A stretch of 64,000 bases of DNA from an uncultured Bacteroidales bacterium (GCA_944323805.1 CALUTW010000009.1:42275-106274), one strand, 5' to 3'. Shown: positions 17,278 to 26,392, numbered from the stretch's first letter. Numbers and translations: made by a program. The notes: generated from the sequence alone by a model not told the origin.

Positions 17278-18279
17278 CTTTGAAAAAGGCCATTTTTCGA
17301 GCGGCACACTTATTTTCAGGCCCTCGGCCGCAAGGATTGTGTCCGGAAAGACGGAAGAAGCCTCCTTAAGGAATATCCGTGTATCGGAGAACCTTGAGGA
17401 ATAGTGTCCTATGACCAGTCTTGACACACCGGCATCACGTGCACACTCCGCAGCCTGCCTGGCCGTAGAATGATGAGTCTTCACCGCCATATCCGAGAGC
17501 GCATCCGGGAAGGTGGATTCATGATAAAGAAGGGTAACCCCCCTGACCCATTCGTGCAGCTCGGGAAAAGGCGCCGTATCGCTGCAATAGGCATAGCTGC
17601 GCGGCCTGTACGGGATATATGCCGCCTCACTGTTCGGGATGACAAGAGGCTCGGAGGTCCCTGAAAAATGCCGGAAACCGTTTGCAAGCGACGGCCCGGT
17701 ATCCTCTCCTGCCGGACGCACGACATCCTCCCCGCGTTTCAGTGCGGCTATCTCGGCCAGGGTAAGCCCGTACCGGGATATGTATTCCTTATGGACATTG
17801 AATGCGGGCATCTTCTCCCTGATAATGAAACCGTATGTCTCGATCCTGTGATCCAGTGGAAAGGCAAGCATTTCGACAGACTTCGACTCCCAGACCTTCT
17901 CCGGGGACTTCATCGCCAGGACATGATGCTCAATCTCGAATCCCGAGCCCTCGCCGAACATGGAAAGGTAGAATTTCAGGACTTTGGAAAAGGCGGCCGG
18001 AGCGAATATGTTCAGGTGCGCCGTCCTCCCCAGCATCGACATGGTGGAGAGCAGTCCGAAGAGGCCGAAAAGATGGTCGCCGTGAATATGCGATATGCAG
18101 ATATTGTCTATTCTCGCATACGGGATACTCATCCTGCGCATCTGCATCTGTGCCCCTTCCCCGCAGTCAATCAAAAACAAGCGCCCCCGTACATCGAGTA
18201 CCTGGGCGCTTGGATATCTGTTCATAGCGGGCAAGGCCGAAGCCGTGCCCAGTATGCTCAAATCAAAGTTCATGTCCAA
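17275..18279 (-). CDS. rnz: Ribonuclease Z
   Basis: Endonuclease that matures tRNA 3' ends, a zinc-dependent metallo-beta-lactamase-fold enzyme. The metal-binding HIHGDH motif (64-69) follows the LIDCGEGAQMQMRR block typical of RNase Z (37-50). Later the SDTAPFPEL, YHESTF and KTHHSTARQAAECARDAG segments supply further ligands. Length 334 aa is slightly above the short-form average. The second Met (residue 3) is an equally good start. It begins 6 bases after rpsA and so is probably part of the rpsA transcript. Confidence 0.93.
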   Translation of the reverse strand: MDMNFDLSILGTASALPAMNRYPSAQVLDVRGRLFLIDCGEGAQMQMRRMSIPYARIDNICISHIHGDHLFGLFGLLSTMSMLGRTAHLNIFAPAAFSKVLKFYLSMFGEGSGFEIEHHVLAMKSPEKVWESKSVEMLAFPLDHRIETYGFIIREKMPAFNVHKEYISRYGLTLAEIAALKRGEDVVRPAGEDTGPSLANGFRHFSGTSEPLVIPNSEAAYIPYRPRSYAYCSDTAPFPELHEWVRGVTLLYHESTFPDALSDMAVKTHHSTARQAAECARDAGVSRLVIGHYSSRFSDTRIFLKEASSVFPDTILAAEGLKISVPLEKWPFSK

Positions 18280-18285
18280 AAGCGA

Positions 18286-20151
18286 CTATTCGCCTTTTTC
18301 AAGCTTGCTCTTGAGTGCTGCAAGTTCAGAAATGTCACCGAGAGTTGTCTTCTCTATGTTGGAGTTGATCTTCTTCACGGCTTTCTTGGTGTTGTCGGCC
18401 TCGCTTGCAGGCTTCTCGGACTTCTTGTCCTCTGCATAGGTCTTCACATGGGAAAGTGTGACTCTCTTGGTGCTGCGCTTAAGCTCGATGACCTTGAACG
18501 GAAGGACATCTCCTGCCACAGGCACAGTGCCGTCTTCCTTGACGAGTTCCTTACTTGAGCAGAATGCCTCTACATCGTCGTCAAGAGTGACTGTAGCGCC
18601 CTTGTCGGAAACAGAGACAATCTTGCCGTCATGTACGGTACCTACAGCGAACTTGCTCTCTACCTCATCCCATGGGTTAGGAAGGAGCTGCTTGTGGCCG
18701 AGGCTGAGCTTGTGGTTCTCCTCATCGAAGTCGAGAATGACAACATCGATCTTGTCCCCTACCTGTACGAACTCTGAAGGATGCTTGATCTTGGTCCATG
18801 AGATATCGCTGATATGCACAAGACCCTCGATGCCTTCCTCAAGCTCTGCAAATACTCCGAAGTTGGTGATATTGCGTACAATCGCAGTATGCTTTGAACC
18901 TACAGGATATTTCTCGCGGATGTTCTCCCATGGATTAGGCACGAGCTGCTTGAGTCCGAGAGACATCTTCTTCTCATCCCTGTCAAGTGTAAGGATCTGT
19001 GCCTCTACCTCGTCGCCTACCTTAAGGAAGTCCTGTGCGATACGGAGACGTGGAGACCATGACATCTCTGATACATGGATAAGTCCCTCTACGCCCGGCT
19101 CAATCTCAACGAATGCGCCATAGTCAGCAATGAGGACAACTTTACCCTTGACCTTGTCTCCGACCTTGAGGTTCGGGTCAAGCGCATCCCAAGGATGTAC
19201 GGTAAGCTGCTTGAGACCGAGAGCGATTCTCTTCTTTGACTCATCGAAGTCGAGGATAACGACCCTGATCTTCTGGTCAAGCTGCACAACCTCTTCCGGA
19301 TGGTTGATCCTGCCCCATGAAAGGTCTGTGATGTGGATAAGACCGTCCACACCGCCGAGGTCGACAAATACGCCATAGTTGGTAATATTCTTGACAGTCC
19401 CCTCGAGAACCTGCCCTTTTTCGAGCTTGCTGATGATCTCGCTCTTCTGCTGCTCGAGCTCTGCCTCGATAAGAGCCTTGTGGGAAACAACCACATTCCT
19501 GAACTCCTGATTGATCTTGACAATCTTGAAGTCCATTGTAGTGTCGACATACTGGTCGTAGTCCCTGATAGGCTTGATGTCGATCTGAGATCCCGGGAGG
19601 AAAGCCTCGATACCGAAGATATCGACAATCATACCGCCCTTTGTACGGGTCTTGACATAACCCTTGACAATCTCGTTATTGTTATATGCCTGGTTGACCA
19701 TATCCCAGGAGCGGAGGGAGCGGGCCTTCTTGTGGGAAAGGACGAGCTGTCCCTTCTTGTCCTCTGCCGTCTCCACATATACTTCCACCTTGTCCCCTAC
19801 CTTGAGGTCAGGATTGTAACGGAACTCAGGTGCCATGATGACGCCCTCGCTCTTGTAACCGATGTTGACGATTACCTCTCTCTTGGTAATAGCTGTAACG
19901 ACACCCTCAACGACTTCGTTCTCGACTACCTTTGAAAGGGTCTTGTCATACTCTTCAGCCACCTTTGCCCTGTCCTCTCCAGGAACCTCCTCTGACTCGA
20001 AGGCATCCCAGTCGAACTTGTCCGGATCTACGGATGCATTCAGGATGGTGTGTCCGGTCTGTTCTGCCGCAGGAGTCTCTGCTGCCTCAGCCTTAGGGGC
20101 CTCTGCAGCCACCGGAGTCTCCTCAACGGCTACTGTCTTGTTTTCTTCCAT
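18286..20151 (-). CDS. rpsA: 30S ribosomal protein S1
   Basis: 621-aa S1 protein with an acidic, Ala/Glu-rich N-terminus and six S1 RNA-binding repeats, starting near VVEGVVTAITKREVIVNIG, IVKGYVKTRTKGGMIVDIFG, VLEGTVKNITNYGVFVDLG, VKGKVVLIADYGAFVEI, AIVRNITNFGVFAELEEG and VHDGKIVSVSDKGATVTLDD. Repeats 3-5 are closest to one another (GLIHITDLSW, GLIHVSEMSW, GLVHISDISW), as is usual. S1 recruits mRNA to the ribosome, especially mRNAs with poor Shine-Dalgarno sequences as in this phylum. A strong promoter-like sequence and a GC-rich hairpin leader precede it. Confidence 0.97.
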   Translation of the reverse strand: MEENKTVAVEETPVAAEAPKAEAAETPAAEQTGHTILNASVDPDKFDWDAFESEEVPGEDRAKVAEEYDKTLSKVVENEVVEGVVTAITKREVIVNIGYKSEGVIMAPEFRYNPDLKVGDKVEVYVETAEDKKGQLVLSHKKARSLRSWDMVNQAYNNNEIVKGYVKTRTKGGMIVDIFGIEAFLPGSQIDIKPIRDYDQYVDTTMDFKIVKINQEFRNVVVSHKALIEAELEQQKSEIISKLEKGQVLEGTVKNITNYGVFVDLGGVDGLIHITDLSWGRINHPEEVVQLDQKIRVVILDFDESKKRIALGLKQLTVHPWDALDPNLKVGDKVKGKVVLIADYGAFVEIEPGVEGLIHVSEMSWSPRLRIAQDFLKVGDEVEAQILTLDRDEKKMSLGLKQLVPNPWENIREKYPVGSKHTAIVRNITNFGVFAELEEGIEGLVHISDISWTKIKHPSEFVQVGDKIDVVILDFDEENHKLSLGHKQLLPNPWDEVESKFAVGTVHDGKIVSVSDKGATVTLDDDVEAFCSSKELVKEDGTVPVAGDVLPFKVIELKRSTKRVTLSHVKTYAEDKKSEKPASEADNTKKAVKKINSNIEKTTLGDISELAALKSKLEKGE

Positions 20152-20231
20152 AATAATGTAAATTAAAACAGATTAGTGGTTTGACTTTATTTTCCGTGCC
20201 TGGCGCGGGCCATGCCCGGCCAAAATGCGCG

Positions 20232-20263
20232 CAAATTTAGGGATAAATTACCTCAAAAGCAAA
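20232..20263 (-). promoter_or_regulatory. Putative rpsA promoter (TTTG - 20 bp - TAAATTTG)
   Basis: On the minus strand TTTG (20263-20260) is separated by 20 bases from TAAATTTG (20239-20232), a full match to the Bacteroidetes -33/-7 architecture. The predicted leader of about 70 bases contains a CGGGC/GCCCG hairpin around 20207-20219 before the rpsA start; a role in S1 autocontrol is only a possibility. Confidence 0.65.
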
Positions 20264-20294
20264 CTTATCCCGGAAAAACTTGAAAGAAAACAAA

Positions 20295-20699
20295 TTAACG
20301 CAGTTTCCGGAAGACAGTCCTGACAAGCAGGAAATTGACCGGAATAGCTATGCAATACACAGGGATAGGGGCATAGGAAGCCCCCACGCCGATCTTCAGG
20401 AAAAGATTCAGAAGGACTATGTGCAGACAATAGTTGACGGCATGGCTCAGGACAAAGCCCACGCCCCTTAACGCCGACACATCAGTCCTGAACGTAACCT
20501 TTGCAGTGAGGACAAAGTTGCATGCGAGACTCACGGCATAACCTATTGTATAGGCGACATTTACCCCGATGAACAGCTTCAGGAGCAGATACAGCCCGTA
20601 ATGGATGCCGGTGGCGACAACCCCGACAATCGCGAACCTGATGAATTCCTTGCGGAGCAGGTCAGTCACAAGCGATTTCAGCCGTCCCATCTCCAGCAA
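20295..20699 (-). CDS. GtrA family membrane protein
   Basis: 134-aa GtrA-like protein with four transmembrane helices: FAIVGVVATGIHYGLYLLL, NVAYTIGYAVSLACNFVLT, a helix around HAVNYCLHIVLLNLFL, and APIPVYCIAIPVNFLLVRTVF. The opening FIRFAIVGVVATGIHY and CNFVLTAKVTFR are family hallmarks. GtrA proteins are thought to flip undecaprenyl-phosphate-linked sugar across the inner membrane. Its 5' end overlaps the preceding transferase gene by up to 38 bases (an internal Met at 20690 would shorten this), implying coupling. It forms a trio with the GT-C protein and the GtrB-like protein. Confidence 0.85.
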   Translation of the reverse strand: MLEMGRLKSLVTDLLRKEFIRFAIVGVVATGIHYGLYLLLKLFIGVNVAYTIGYAVSLACNFVLTAKVTFRTDVSALRGVGFVLSHAVNYCLHIVLLNLFLKIGVGASYAPIPVYCIAIPVNFLLVRTVFRKLR

Positions 20700-22134
20700 T
20701 CCTGTACAGCCTTATCTCGAACGGAAGGGAGTCCCCCGTAGATGCGACAAGGTCATAATTATTCTCTATGAAGTCTGCTCCGTCCACATGGAACGAGTCA
20801 GGAGACATCAGGACCCATTCGGGGCTGTTGTTCTCTATCCTCTCCACGTCCGGGAAATTACCGACATGGAACGGGACGAAAATCCTGTTGCCCGGGGTCA
20901 TTCCAAGATGATAATATATTGCGGCAAGCGATATTTCATCAAGCTGTCCGGTCTTCCAGAGGTTGAAATTCCAGACGGAATTCCTGTCCTCCTCAGGCAC
21001 CATGGAGAAAAGCCTGCCGGCCTGGGCATACGTCTCCTTTATCAGGTCACGTGAAACGATATTCCCGACAAGCGTCTTCTGCTGCTGGAACGAGCCTAAG
21101 GCAAAAAGCACGCTGACCGCCACCAATGTCTTCTTCATATTGCCGTTCAGGCACATTGCAAAGAAGACAGCCACATACGGCACTATGGGAATAAGATAAT
21201 GGTAATAGTCCCTCTTACCTATCAGCAGAAGCGTGAACAGCAGATAAGGGACCAGTATGAAATTCAGCGGCGACAGACGCACATCCCTGAAGCAGAACCA
21301 TATCAGGGATCCGGCGATTATCAGCGGTATGATTACCATCCCCCATCCGAAATTGCCGAATGTCACGGCCGAGGAGTATCTGATATTGTAGAATATCGTG
21401 CCTTCGAGCATGTCGCCGAGTATGCCACGGGCTTCAAAGAAAGCCATTACGGGAGCTGCAACCAGGATGCATCCGGCAAGAAATGCAAGCACATTTAAGA
21501 ACGCGTTACGGTACAGCTTCCTGACAATCAATGCAAGAAAGACGCCGGTCATTATTGCGCCGATACTGGCTACGGCATCATTCGGCCTGAGGAAGAACAG
21601 GAAAGAAAATGAAATCCCGTATACCAGGCTACGCCAGGCCGGGTGTACGGACTGTCTGTCCCCGCCCGTGAACCAGGAAAATGCAAGATACAGCGACAAT
21701 GATATGAGCGGCAGCATCCATTCCTCGCACTGGTTGCCCTCGACAATGAAATCCGCAAGAGGTATAAGTGTCAGGACCGTCAGCCAGAAGGATGTCTTAC
21801 TGTCCGTAAACAGCGAGACAGTCTTCCATATCAGGAAAAGCGAGGCCCACATGGACAGGACCTGAAGCATGAAGATGCCGGCCGTACCGCCGAGGGATAT
21901 CCCTAACGCATCGATATAGAATATCAGAGGCCCCTTATGGTCGAACAGGTCTGCATACGGGAGCTTCCCCTGTACAATCCCGAGCCCGATTGTCTTGAAT
22001 GTAAGGCTGTCGAACCCCTCCGAGATATACAGCGGGGATGTGGAGGATGAATATATCAGCAGCAGCACAAAGGCAAGCGGAAGAAAAACCAGCGGAAATA
22101 ATCTTCCCGGCCGGATAGCGTTTCTGTCAGTCAT
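20662..22134 (-). CDS. Multi-spanning GT-C type glycosyltransferase (GT39/ArnT-like)
   Basis: 490-aa polytopic protein with about 10-12 membrane helices and a soluble C-terminal domain of about 120 aa. The first external loop has EGFDSLTF and YADLFDHKGPLIFYI, the acidic loop signature of lipid-linked-sugar GT-C transferases. It would take a sugar from undecaprenyl phosphate at the periplasmic face. Between the GtrB-like gene (10-base gap) and the overlapping GtrA gene, it occupies the position of the variable serotype-specific Gtr transferase in O-antigen modification cassettes. Sugar and acceptor unknown. Confidence 0.75.
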   Translation of the reverse strand: MTDRNAIRPGRLFPLVFLPLAFVLLLIYSSSTSPLYISEGFDSLTFKTIGLGIVQGKLPYADLFDHKGPLIFYIDALGISLGGTAGIFMLQVLSMWASLFLIWKTVSLFTDSKTSFWLTVLTLIPLADFIVEGNQCEEWMLPLISLSLYLAFSWFTGGDRQSVHPAWRSLVYGISFSFLFFLRPNDAVASIGAIMTGVFLALIVRKLYRNAFLNVLAFLAGCILVAAPVMAFFEARGILGDMLEGTIFYNIRYSSAVTFGNFGWGMVIIPLIIAGSLIWFCFRDVRLSPLNFILVPYLLFTLLLIGKRDYYHYLIPIVPYVAVFFAMCLNGNMKKTLVAVSVLFALGSFQQQKTLVGNIVSRDLIKETYAQAGRLFSMVPEEDRNSVWNFNLWKTGQLDEISLAAIYYHLGMTPGNRIFVPFHVGNFPDVERIENNSPEWVLMSPDSFHVDGADFIENNYDLVASTGDSLPFEIRLYRIAGDGTAEIACD

Positions 22135-22144
22135 TCCCGTTGAA

Positions 22145-23089
22145 TCATTTTATCAGTTCCCCGTCATACTCCCTTGCGATATAGGTCGGCCTGTGCTTCG
22201 ACTCATTGAATATGCGCCCTATGTACTCCCCGAGCACACCGATGGAGAGAAGCTGTACGCCTCCCAGGAACAGCATGACAATCATTATTGTCGGGAAGCC
22301 CTGCACAGGGTCGCCGAAAATCAGTGTCTTGATGAAGATATATATCATATAGACGAATGCCGCAACGGACACCACTGTCCCGATGATTGTGGATATCCTC
22401 AGCGGAGCTATCGAGAATGACATGATGCCTTCGACCGCAAGGGAGAAAAGCGACATGAAATTCCATGACGACTTTCCTGCCGCCCGGTCGCCCCTGTCGA
22501 AAAGTATCTCCTTTTTGCGGAAGCCTATCCAGCAGAACATCCCCTTTGTATATCTTTCCGACTCGCGCAGCTGTTTCATGGCATCGATGCAGCAGCGGTC
22601 CAGAAGCCGGAAGTCCCCGACATTCTGCAGCACCTCTATCTTTGTCGTCTTCTGCAGTATGGAATAGAACATCAGCGAAAAGAACCTGCGGAGCGCACTT
22701 TCCTTGCCCCTGGTCTTCCTTTTTGCGTAGACATCCTCATAACCTTCCTCCCAGTATGCGAGCATCTGCGGGATAAGTTCCGGCGGGTCCTGCAGATCCG
22801 CATCCATGATGATCATGCAGTCTCCCCTGGCATAGTCGAAACCTGCCAGCATCGCCCTTTCCTTCCCGAAATTGCGCGAGAGGTCGAGATAGGACACCCG
22901 GCCGTCCCTGGCATGCAGATTCCTCATTATCTGGAGAGTATTGTCACGGCTTCCGTCATTCACAAGCAGAAGTTCCCATTCATATGCCGGATTTTCCGAC
23001 ATGATATGACACAGCCTTTCATAGAACAGCGGAAGAGATTCCTGCTCATTGTAGCAAGGTACAAGAACTGTCACTTTTTTCATAGCCAT
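22145..23089 (-). CDS. GtrB/dolichol-phosphate-mannose-synthase-like GT2 with two C-terminal helices
   Basis: Transfers a sugar from a nucleotide donor to undecaprenyl phosphate. The N-terminal GT2 domain has VLVPCYNEQESLP, VNDGSRDNT, the RNFGKERAMLAGFDYA stretch and MDADLQDPPELI with the DXD-like metal site. Two hydrophobic helices (ISTIIGTVVSVAAFVYMIY; FPTIMIVMLFLGGVQLLSIG) and the GEYIGRIFNESKHRPTYI tail are typical of GtrB/ArnC-like enzymes. It heads the trio with the GT-C and GtrA proteins and lies 25 bases downstream of corA. Confidence 0.88.
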   Translation of the reverse strand: MAMKKVTVLVPCYNEQESLPLFYERLCHIMSENPAYEWELLLVNDGSRDNTLQIMRNLHARDGRVSYLDLSRNFGKERAMLAGFDYARGDCMIIMDADLQDPPELIPQMLAYWEEGYEDVYAKRKTRGKESALRRFFSLMFYSILQKTTKIEVLQNVGDFRLLDRCCIDAMKQLRESERYTKGMFCWIGFRKKEILFDRGDRAAGKSSWNFMSLFSLAVEGIMSFSIAPLRISTIIGTVVSVAAFVYMIYIFIKTLIFGDPVQGFPTIMIVMLFLGGVQLLSIGVLGEYIGRIFNESKHRPTYIAREYDGELIK

Positions 23090-23114
23090 AGGATTAACTT
23101 GTCCCCGAATCCGG

Positions 23115-24062
23115 TCACAGCATCTTAAGCTTCTTGAATATTATCAGTATCACACCGAACGAAAGCAGCATCAGCGCGAGGATTATTATCCAGTCCCAGC
23201 CTGTGCCGGTTATCGGGAGCGACACATTCATGCCGAAGAAGCTTGCAATCAATGTAGGCGGCATCAGAAGAAGGGAAACAAGAGTAAAGACTTTCATTAT
23301 CTTGTTCTGATCGAGATTGATGAGACCTATCACGGTATTCTGGAGGTATTCGAGCCTCTCGAAGCCGAAATTGGTATGGTTGATCAGGGATGATATGTCT
23401 TTCAGCATCACATTGAGCTTGGACTGGAGCTCATGCGGATACTTGCTGCTCTTAAGGAGGCTGGATATTACACGCTGCTTGTCGACGATATTTTCACGGA
23501 CGAGCATCGTGTTCTCCTGCAGCTGGTTGATGTCCAGAAGGAATTCCTCATTGATGTCCTCTCCCAGGCTCACTTTCCTGTTGTATTGTTCTATCTCCTT
23601 GGACATCAGCTCAATCATGTCGGCATCAAGGTCAATCCTCTGCTCCAGGATGCTGATGAATACCCTGAACCCGCTCGGGTACATCTTAGGGAATGCCATC
23701 ATCCTCCTCTGCAGGTCAGTGAAACTCCTGAGCGGACACTCCCTGAGAGTCGTCAGCACATTGCCTGTGATGATGAAGGACACCGCTTCCATCGAATACT
23801 CTTCCGGCCCGGGGATAAGGAAGTTCGTATTCGCAAAGATTGCATTCTCCGTCTCCGAGAAGCGGGATGAACTCTCGATCTCCTCGGCTGTCGCCCGGCT
23901 CTGTATAGTTGTGCCGACAAACGCCTCGGCGGCCCGCTTTTCATCTCCCGTCGGGGCAAAAAGGTCTATCCATACCACATCCGAAGTCTTCAGCTCCTTC
24001 AGGGTATCCTCCGACTGGGACATCTGCATCTGACCGTTTGATCTGTAGAAAATTTCAATCAT
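23115..24062 (-). CDS. corA: CorA-type divalent cation (Mg2+) transporter
   Basis: Pentameric inner-membrane channel for Mg2+ (some members carry Co2+ or Ni2+). The long cytoplasmic N-terminal domain ends in an extended helix, followed by two C-terminal membrane helices (VFTLVSLLLMPPTLIASFF; WDWIIILALMLLSFGVILIIF). The signature GMN tripeptide is present in SFFGMNVSLP, and the KK-rich tail is usual. Length 315 aa fits. A promoter-like TTTG-19-TAATTTCG lies just upstream. Confidence 0.93.
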   Translation of the reverse strand: MIEIFYRSNGQMQMSQSEDTLKELKTSDVVWIDLFAPTGDEKRAAEAFVGTTIQSRATAEEIESSSRFSETENAIFANTNFLIPGPEEYSMEAVSFIITGNVLTTLRECPLRSFTDLQRRMMAFPKMYPSGFRVFISILEQRIDLDADMIELMSKEIEQYNRKVSLGEDINEEFLLDINQLQENTMLVRENIVDKQRVISSLLKSSKYPHELQSKLNVMLKDISSLINHTNFGFERLEYLQNTVIGLINLDQNKIMKVFTLVSLLLMPPTLIASFFGMNVSLPITGTGWDWIIILALMLLSFGVILIIFKKLKML

Positions 24063-24081
24063 CTGGCATGCGTTGAATTTG

Positions 24082-24112
24082 CGAAATTATACATTTCCCC
24101 CGAATTTTCAAA
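24082..24112 (-). promoter_or_regulatory. Putative corA promoter (TTTG - 19 bp - TAATTTCG)
   Basis: On the minus strand TTTG (24112-24109) and TAATTTCG (24089-24082, one mismatch to TAnnTTTG) are spaced by 19 bases. The -7 element ends 19 bases before the corA start. Further upstream a GGCCGG/CCGGCC hairpin may mark the end of the mntP transcript. Confidence 0.5.
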
Positions 24113-24172
24113 CAGGGGACACCCCAAATATCGGCCGGACAGCCGGCCTTGCCGACATCCAGGGACGGCCTG

Positions 24173-24721
24173 TCAGAACAGGAGACTGACACCTATCCCG
24201 ACCAGGACCAGCCCGCCGGCAATCTTCGCCGGGACACCGAAGCGGCATCCGATGAGACAGCCGCAGGACACCCCGAACCCCGCCGCAAGCACAGTCATCA
24301 CGAAGACTGCCACTGTAACAGCAAGCGACCTTTCAAGAGGCATCCCTGCCATGGCAAGAGAGATGCCCACGGCAAATGCATCGATGCTGGTTGCAAATGC
24401 CGCCAGCAGCAGGTTTCGGATTCCGCACAGGTCCGTGCGCTCCTCGGATTTCCTCATCGCAGACCATATCATCGACCCTCCGATATACAGCAGGATGACA
24501 AAACCGATGATATGCGCCGCCTTATGGATAAATGACGCGACAGACGCCCCCGCAAGCCATCCGAGAAAAATAAGCCCGGCCTGCATCAGGCCGAATGCCA
24601 GCGATACCTTCAGCACCTTCCCCGGAGATATCCTGCCGAGAGAAACGCTGCCGCCGAGAGAGACGACAAGCGTATCCACACTCAAAGACATGGAAAGAAG
24701 AAGTATCTCAATCAGATTCAT
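24173..24721 (-). CDS. mntP: Putative manganese efflux pump MntP
   Basis: 182-aa protein with six helices in two repeats, characteristic of MntP (formerly DUF204). The first repeat has LLSMSLSVDTLVVSLGG and the second FATSIDAFAVGISLAM; each carries the conserved Asp in a membrane helix. Exports Mn2+ from the cytoplasm. It lies 46 bases after recR and about 110 bases before corA, giving two metal-ion transporters in sequence. No riboswitch was recognised upstream. Confidence 0.88.
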   Translation of the reverse strand: MNLIEILLLSMSLSVDTLVVSLGGSVSLGRISPGKVLKVSLAFGLMQAGLIFLGWLAGASVASFIHKAAHIIGFVILLYIGGSMIWSAMRKSEERTDLCGIRNLLLAAFATSIDAFAVGISLAMAGMPLERSLAVTVAVFVMTVLAAGFGVSCGCLIGCRFGVPAKIAGGLVLVGIGVSLLF

Positions 24722-24767
24722 ATCATGGATCCCTTTTAATTGTATGCACCTTATCCTTGCGAAGCCG

Positions 24768-25439
24768 TCACGGATGGAATTCCTGCCTGTTGACTATCGA
24801 CCGGCCGAGAGTGAGTTCGTCGGCATACTCCAGGTCGTCCCCGAAGCCGAGCCCTCTTGCCAGGGATGAGACCTTTACCCCGAAACCGGATATCTGACGG
24901 TAGATATAGAAGGAAGTCGTCTCGCCTTCCACGTCCCCGCTCAATGCCAGTATCACTTCAATCCCTTCCCCTCCGGATGAGGCCTGTGCCGGGGAATCAC
25001 CAGCCGTGTCGTCCCCCGCTCCGCAGAGCCCGGCCACCCTTGCCACAAGCTCCCTTATAGTCAGGTCGGACGGCCCTATCCCGTTAATCGGGGAAATGAT
25101 GCCTCCCAGCACATGATACAGCCCATGATACTGACCGGTATTCTCTATGCTCATCACATCCCGGACACTCTCGACGACGCATATCTTGCTCCTGTCCCTG
25201 GAATGGTCGGAGCATATCGAGCATATGTCATTGTCCGAAATCATCCTGCATATCCTGCAGTACTTCACATCATCCCTGAGACTGTTGATTGCCGCAGTGA
25301 AATGATGCACATTCTCCTGAGGCTGCCTCAACAGATGCAGAGCCAGCCTCAATGCACTCCTCTTCCCCACTCCGGGAAGCATGTTTATCGCATTTACCGC
25401 CTCTTCGAGCAGCCTTGAAGGATAATTGTCCTTATACAT
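24768..25439 (-). CDS. recR: Recombination mediator protein RecR
   Basis: RecF-pathway protein that, with RecO, loads RecA at gaps. The N-terminal helix-hairpin-helix reads NAINMLPGVGKRSALRLALHLL. A four-cysteine zinc finger lies at CRICRMISDNDICSIC. The Toprim domain includes ICVVESVRDVMSIE and YHGLYHVLGGIISPINGIGP. Length 223 aa exceeds the usual ~200 aa because of a Gly/Ala/Ser-rich insertion of about 20 residues (around 145-166) between two Toprim strands, before IEVILALSGDVEGE. It starts 4 bases after the sugar kinase gene. Confidence 0.94.
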   Translation of the reverse strand: MYKDNYPSRLLEEAVNAINMLPGVGKRSALRLALHLLRQPQENVHHFTAAINSLRDDVKYCRICRMISDNDICSICSDHSRDRSKICVVESVRDVMSIENTGQYHGLYHVLGGIISPINGIGPSDLTIRELVARVAGLCGAGDDTAGDSPAQASSGGEGIEVILALSGDVEGETTSFYIYRQISGFGVKVSSLARGLGFGDDLEYADELTLGRSIVNRQEFHP

Positions 25440-25443
25440 TGTA

Positions 25444-26370
25444 CTACCTGCGTTTATTCCTTACCTCTGACGCGTGGTATACGGCCAGTCCATCTGCAGG
25501 ACCGGGGACGAATCCGGCAAAGCGCACGCCATACTCCAGGCCGAGGCTCTCAAGCATGTCGCGGCAGGCCGTGCCGAACGAACCCGTGACATGCACATCC
25601 ATGCTGCCGCTCCCGTCATACCGTATCAGGCACCTTTCAATGAAATCCCTGAAATTGGCCTCTATCATACCATAAATATGGCTGTCCTCTTTCCATCCGA
25701 GTATATACGGCGCAAGTGCAGCCATATCCCTTGCCGGAGAGCCGCCCCCATATACGAGCTTTACCACTCCCCGGTAGTCAAGCCCGTACCTGTCCATGAA
25801 ATCCGAAGCCACAGCTTCCGGAAGAAGCCCCTTGACATAGTCAGCAAGAAACCGGCGGCCAAGGGAGGATGCGCTCCCCTCATCCCCGAGGATGAAACCT
25901 CCGGGCCGGATATTCCGCACAATGCGTACCCCGTCATACTGGCAGCTGTTGGAGCCTGTCCCGAGTATCGCCACGATGCCCGGATGAGACCCGCACAGCC
26001 CCCTTGCTGCAGCCAGAAGGTCGGAATGGTATTCCACGGCGGCATCCGGGAAAGCCTTGTGCAGGCACATGTCAAGATGCCGCAGACCGAACGGAAGACA
26101 TTCTGCCGCCACTTCCTTTCCCGGGGCAGGATTCCCTGCAGATTCCACGATGCCGGCCCCGTAGAAAACAATCTCACGGCATCCCGGCACATCGCCCGGC
26201 ATATGTGAAGCCGCATCCTCCACTGCAGCGGATACCTCCTCCGGAGGTGTTACCGCGACATTGATCCCGGCCACCCTGAAACGGGAGCATACCCCGCCCG
26301 CATCATCCAGAAGACAGCACTCCGTCTTCGTCGCACCGCTCTCCATAATCAGCTTCATATCCCGTATCAT
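25444..26370 (-). CDS. BadF/BadG-type ATPase, N-acetylglucosamine kinase-like
   Basis: ASKHA-fold kinase of the BadF/NAGK group. Phosphate-1 loop MESGATKTECCLL near the N-terminus; AILGTGSNSCQYDG in the middle; ILGDEGSASSLGRRFLADYVKG in the second domain; VTGSFGTACRDML near the C-terminus. Bacteroidetes homologues are annotated as N-acetylglucosamine kinases, but amino-sugar specificity is inferred. The internal Met (MKLIMESG) four codons downstream may be the true start. The promoter-like TATATTTG upstream is divergent from the sulfatase promoter. Confidence 0.8.
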   Translation of the reverse strand: MIRDMKLIMESGATKTECCLLDDAGGVCSRFRVAGINVAVTPPEEVSAAVEDAASHMPGDVPGCREIVFYGAGIVESAGNPAPGKEVAAECLPFGLRHLDMCLHKAFPDAAVEYHSDLLAAARGLCGSHPGIVAILGTGSNSCQYDGVRIVRNIRPGGFILGDEGSASSLGRRFLADYVKGLLPEAVASDFMDRYGLDYRGVVKLVYGGGSPARDMAALAPYILGWKEDSHIYGMIEANFRDFIERCLIRYDGSGSMDVHVTGSFGTACRDMLESLGLEYGVRFAGFVPGPADGLAVYHASEVRNKRR

Positions 26371-26392
26371 CCGTGTCTTTCAAGTCAGGCTG

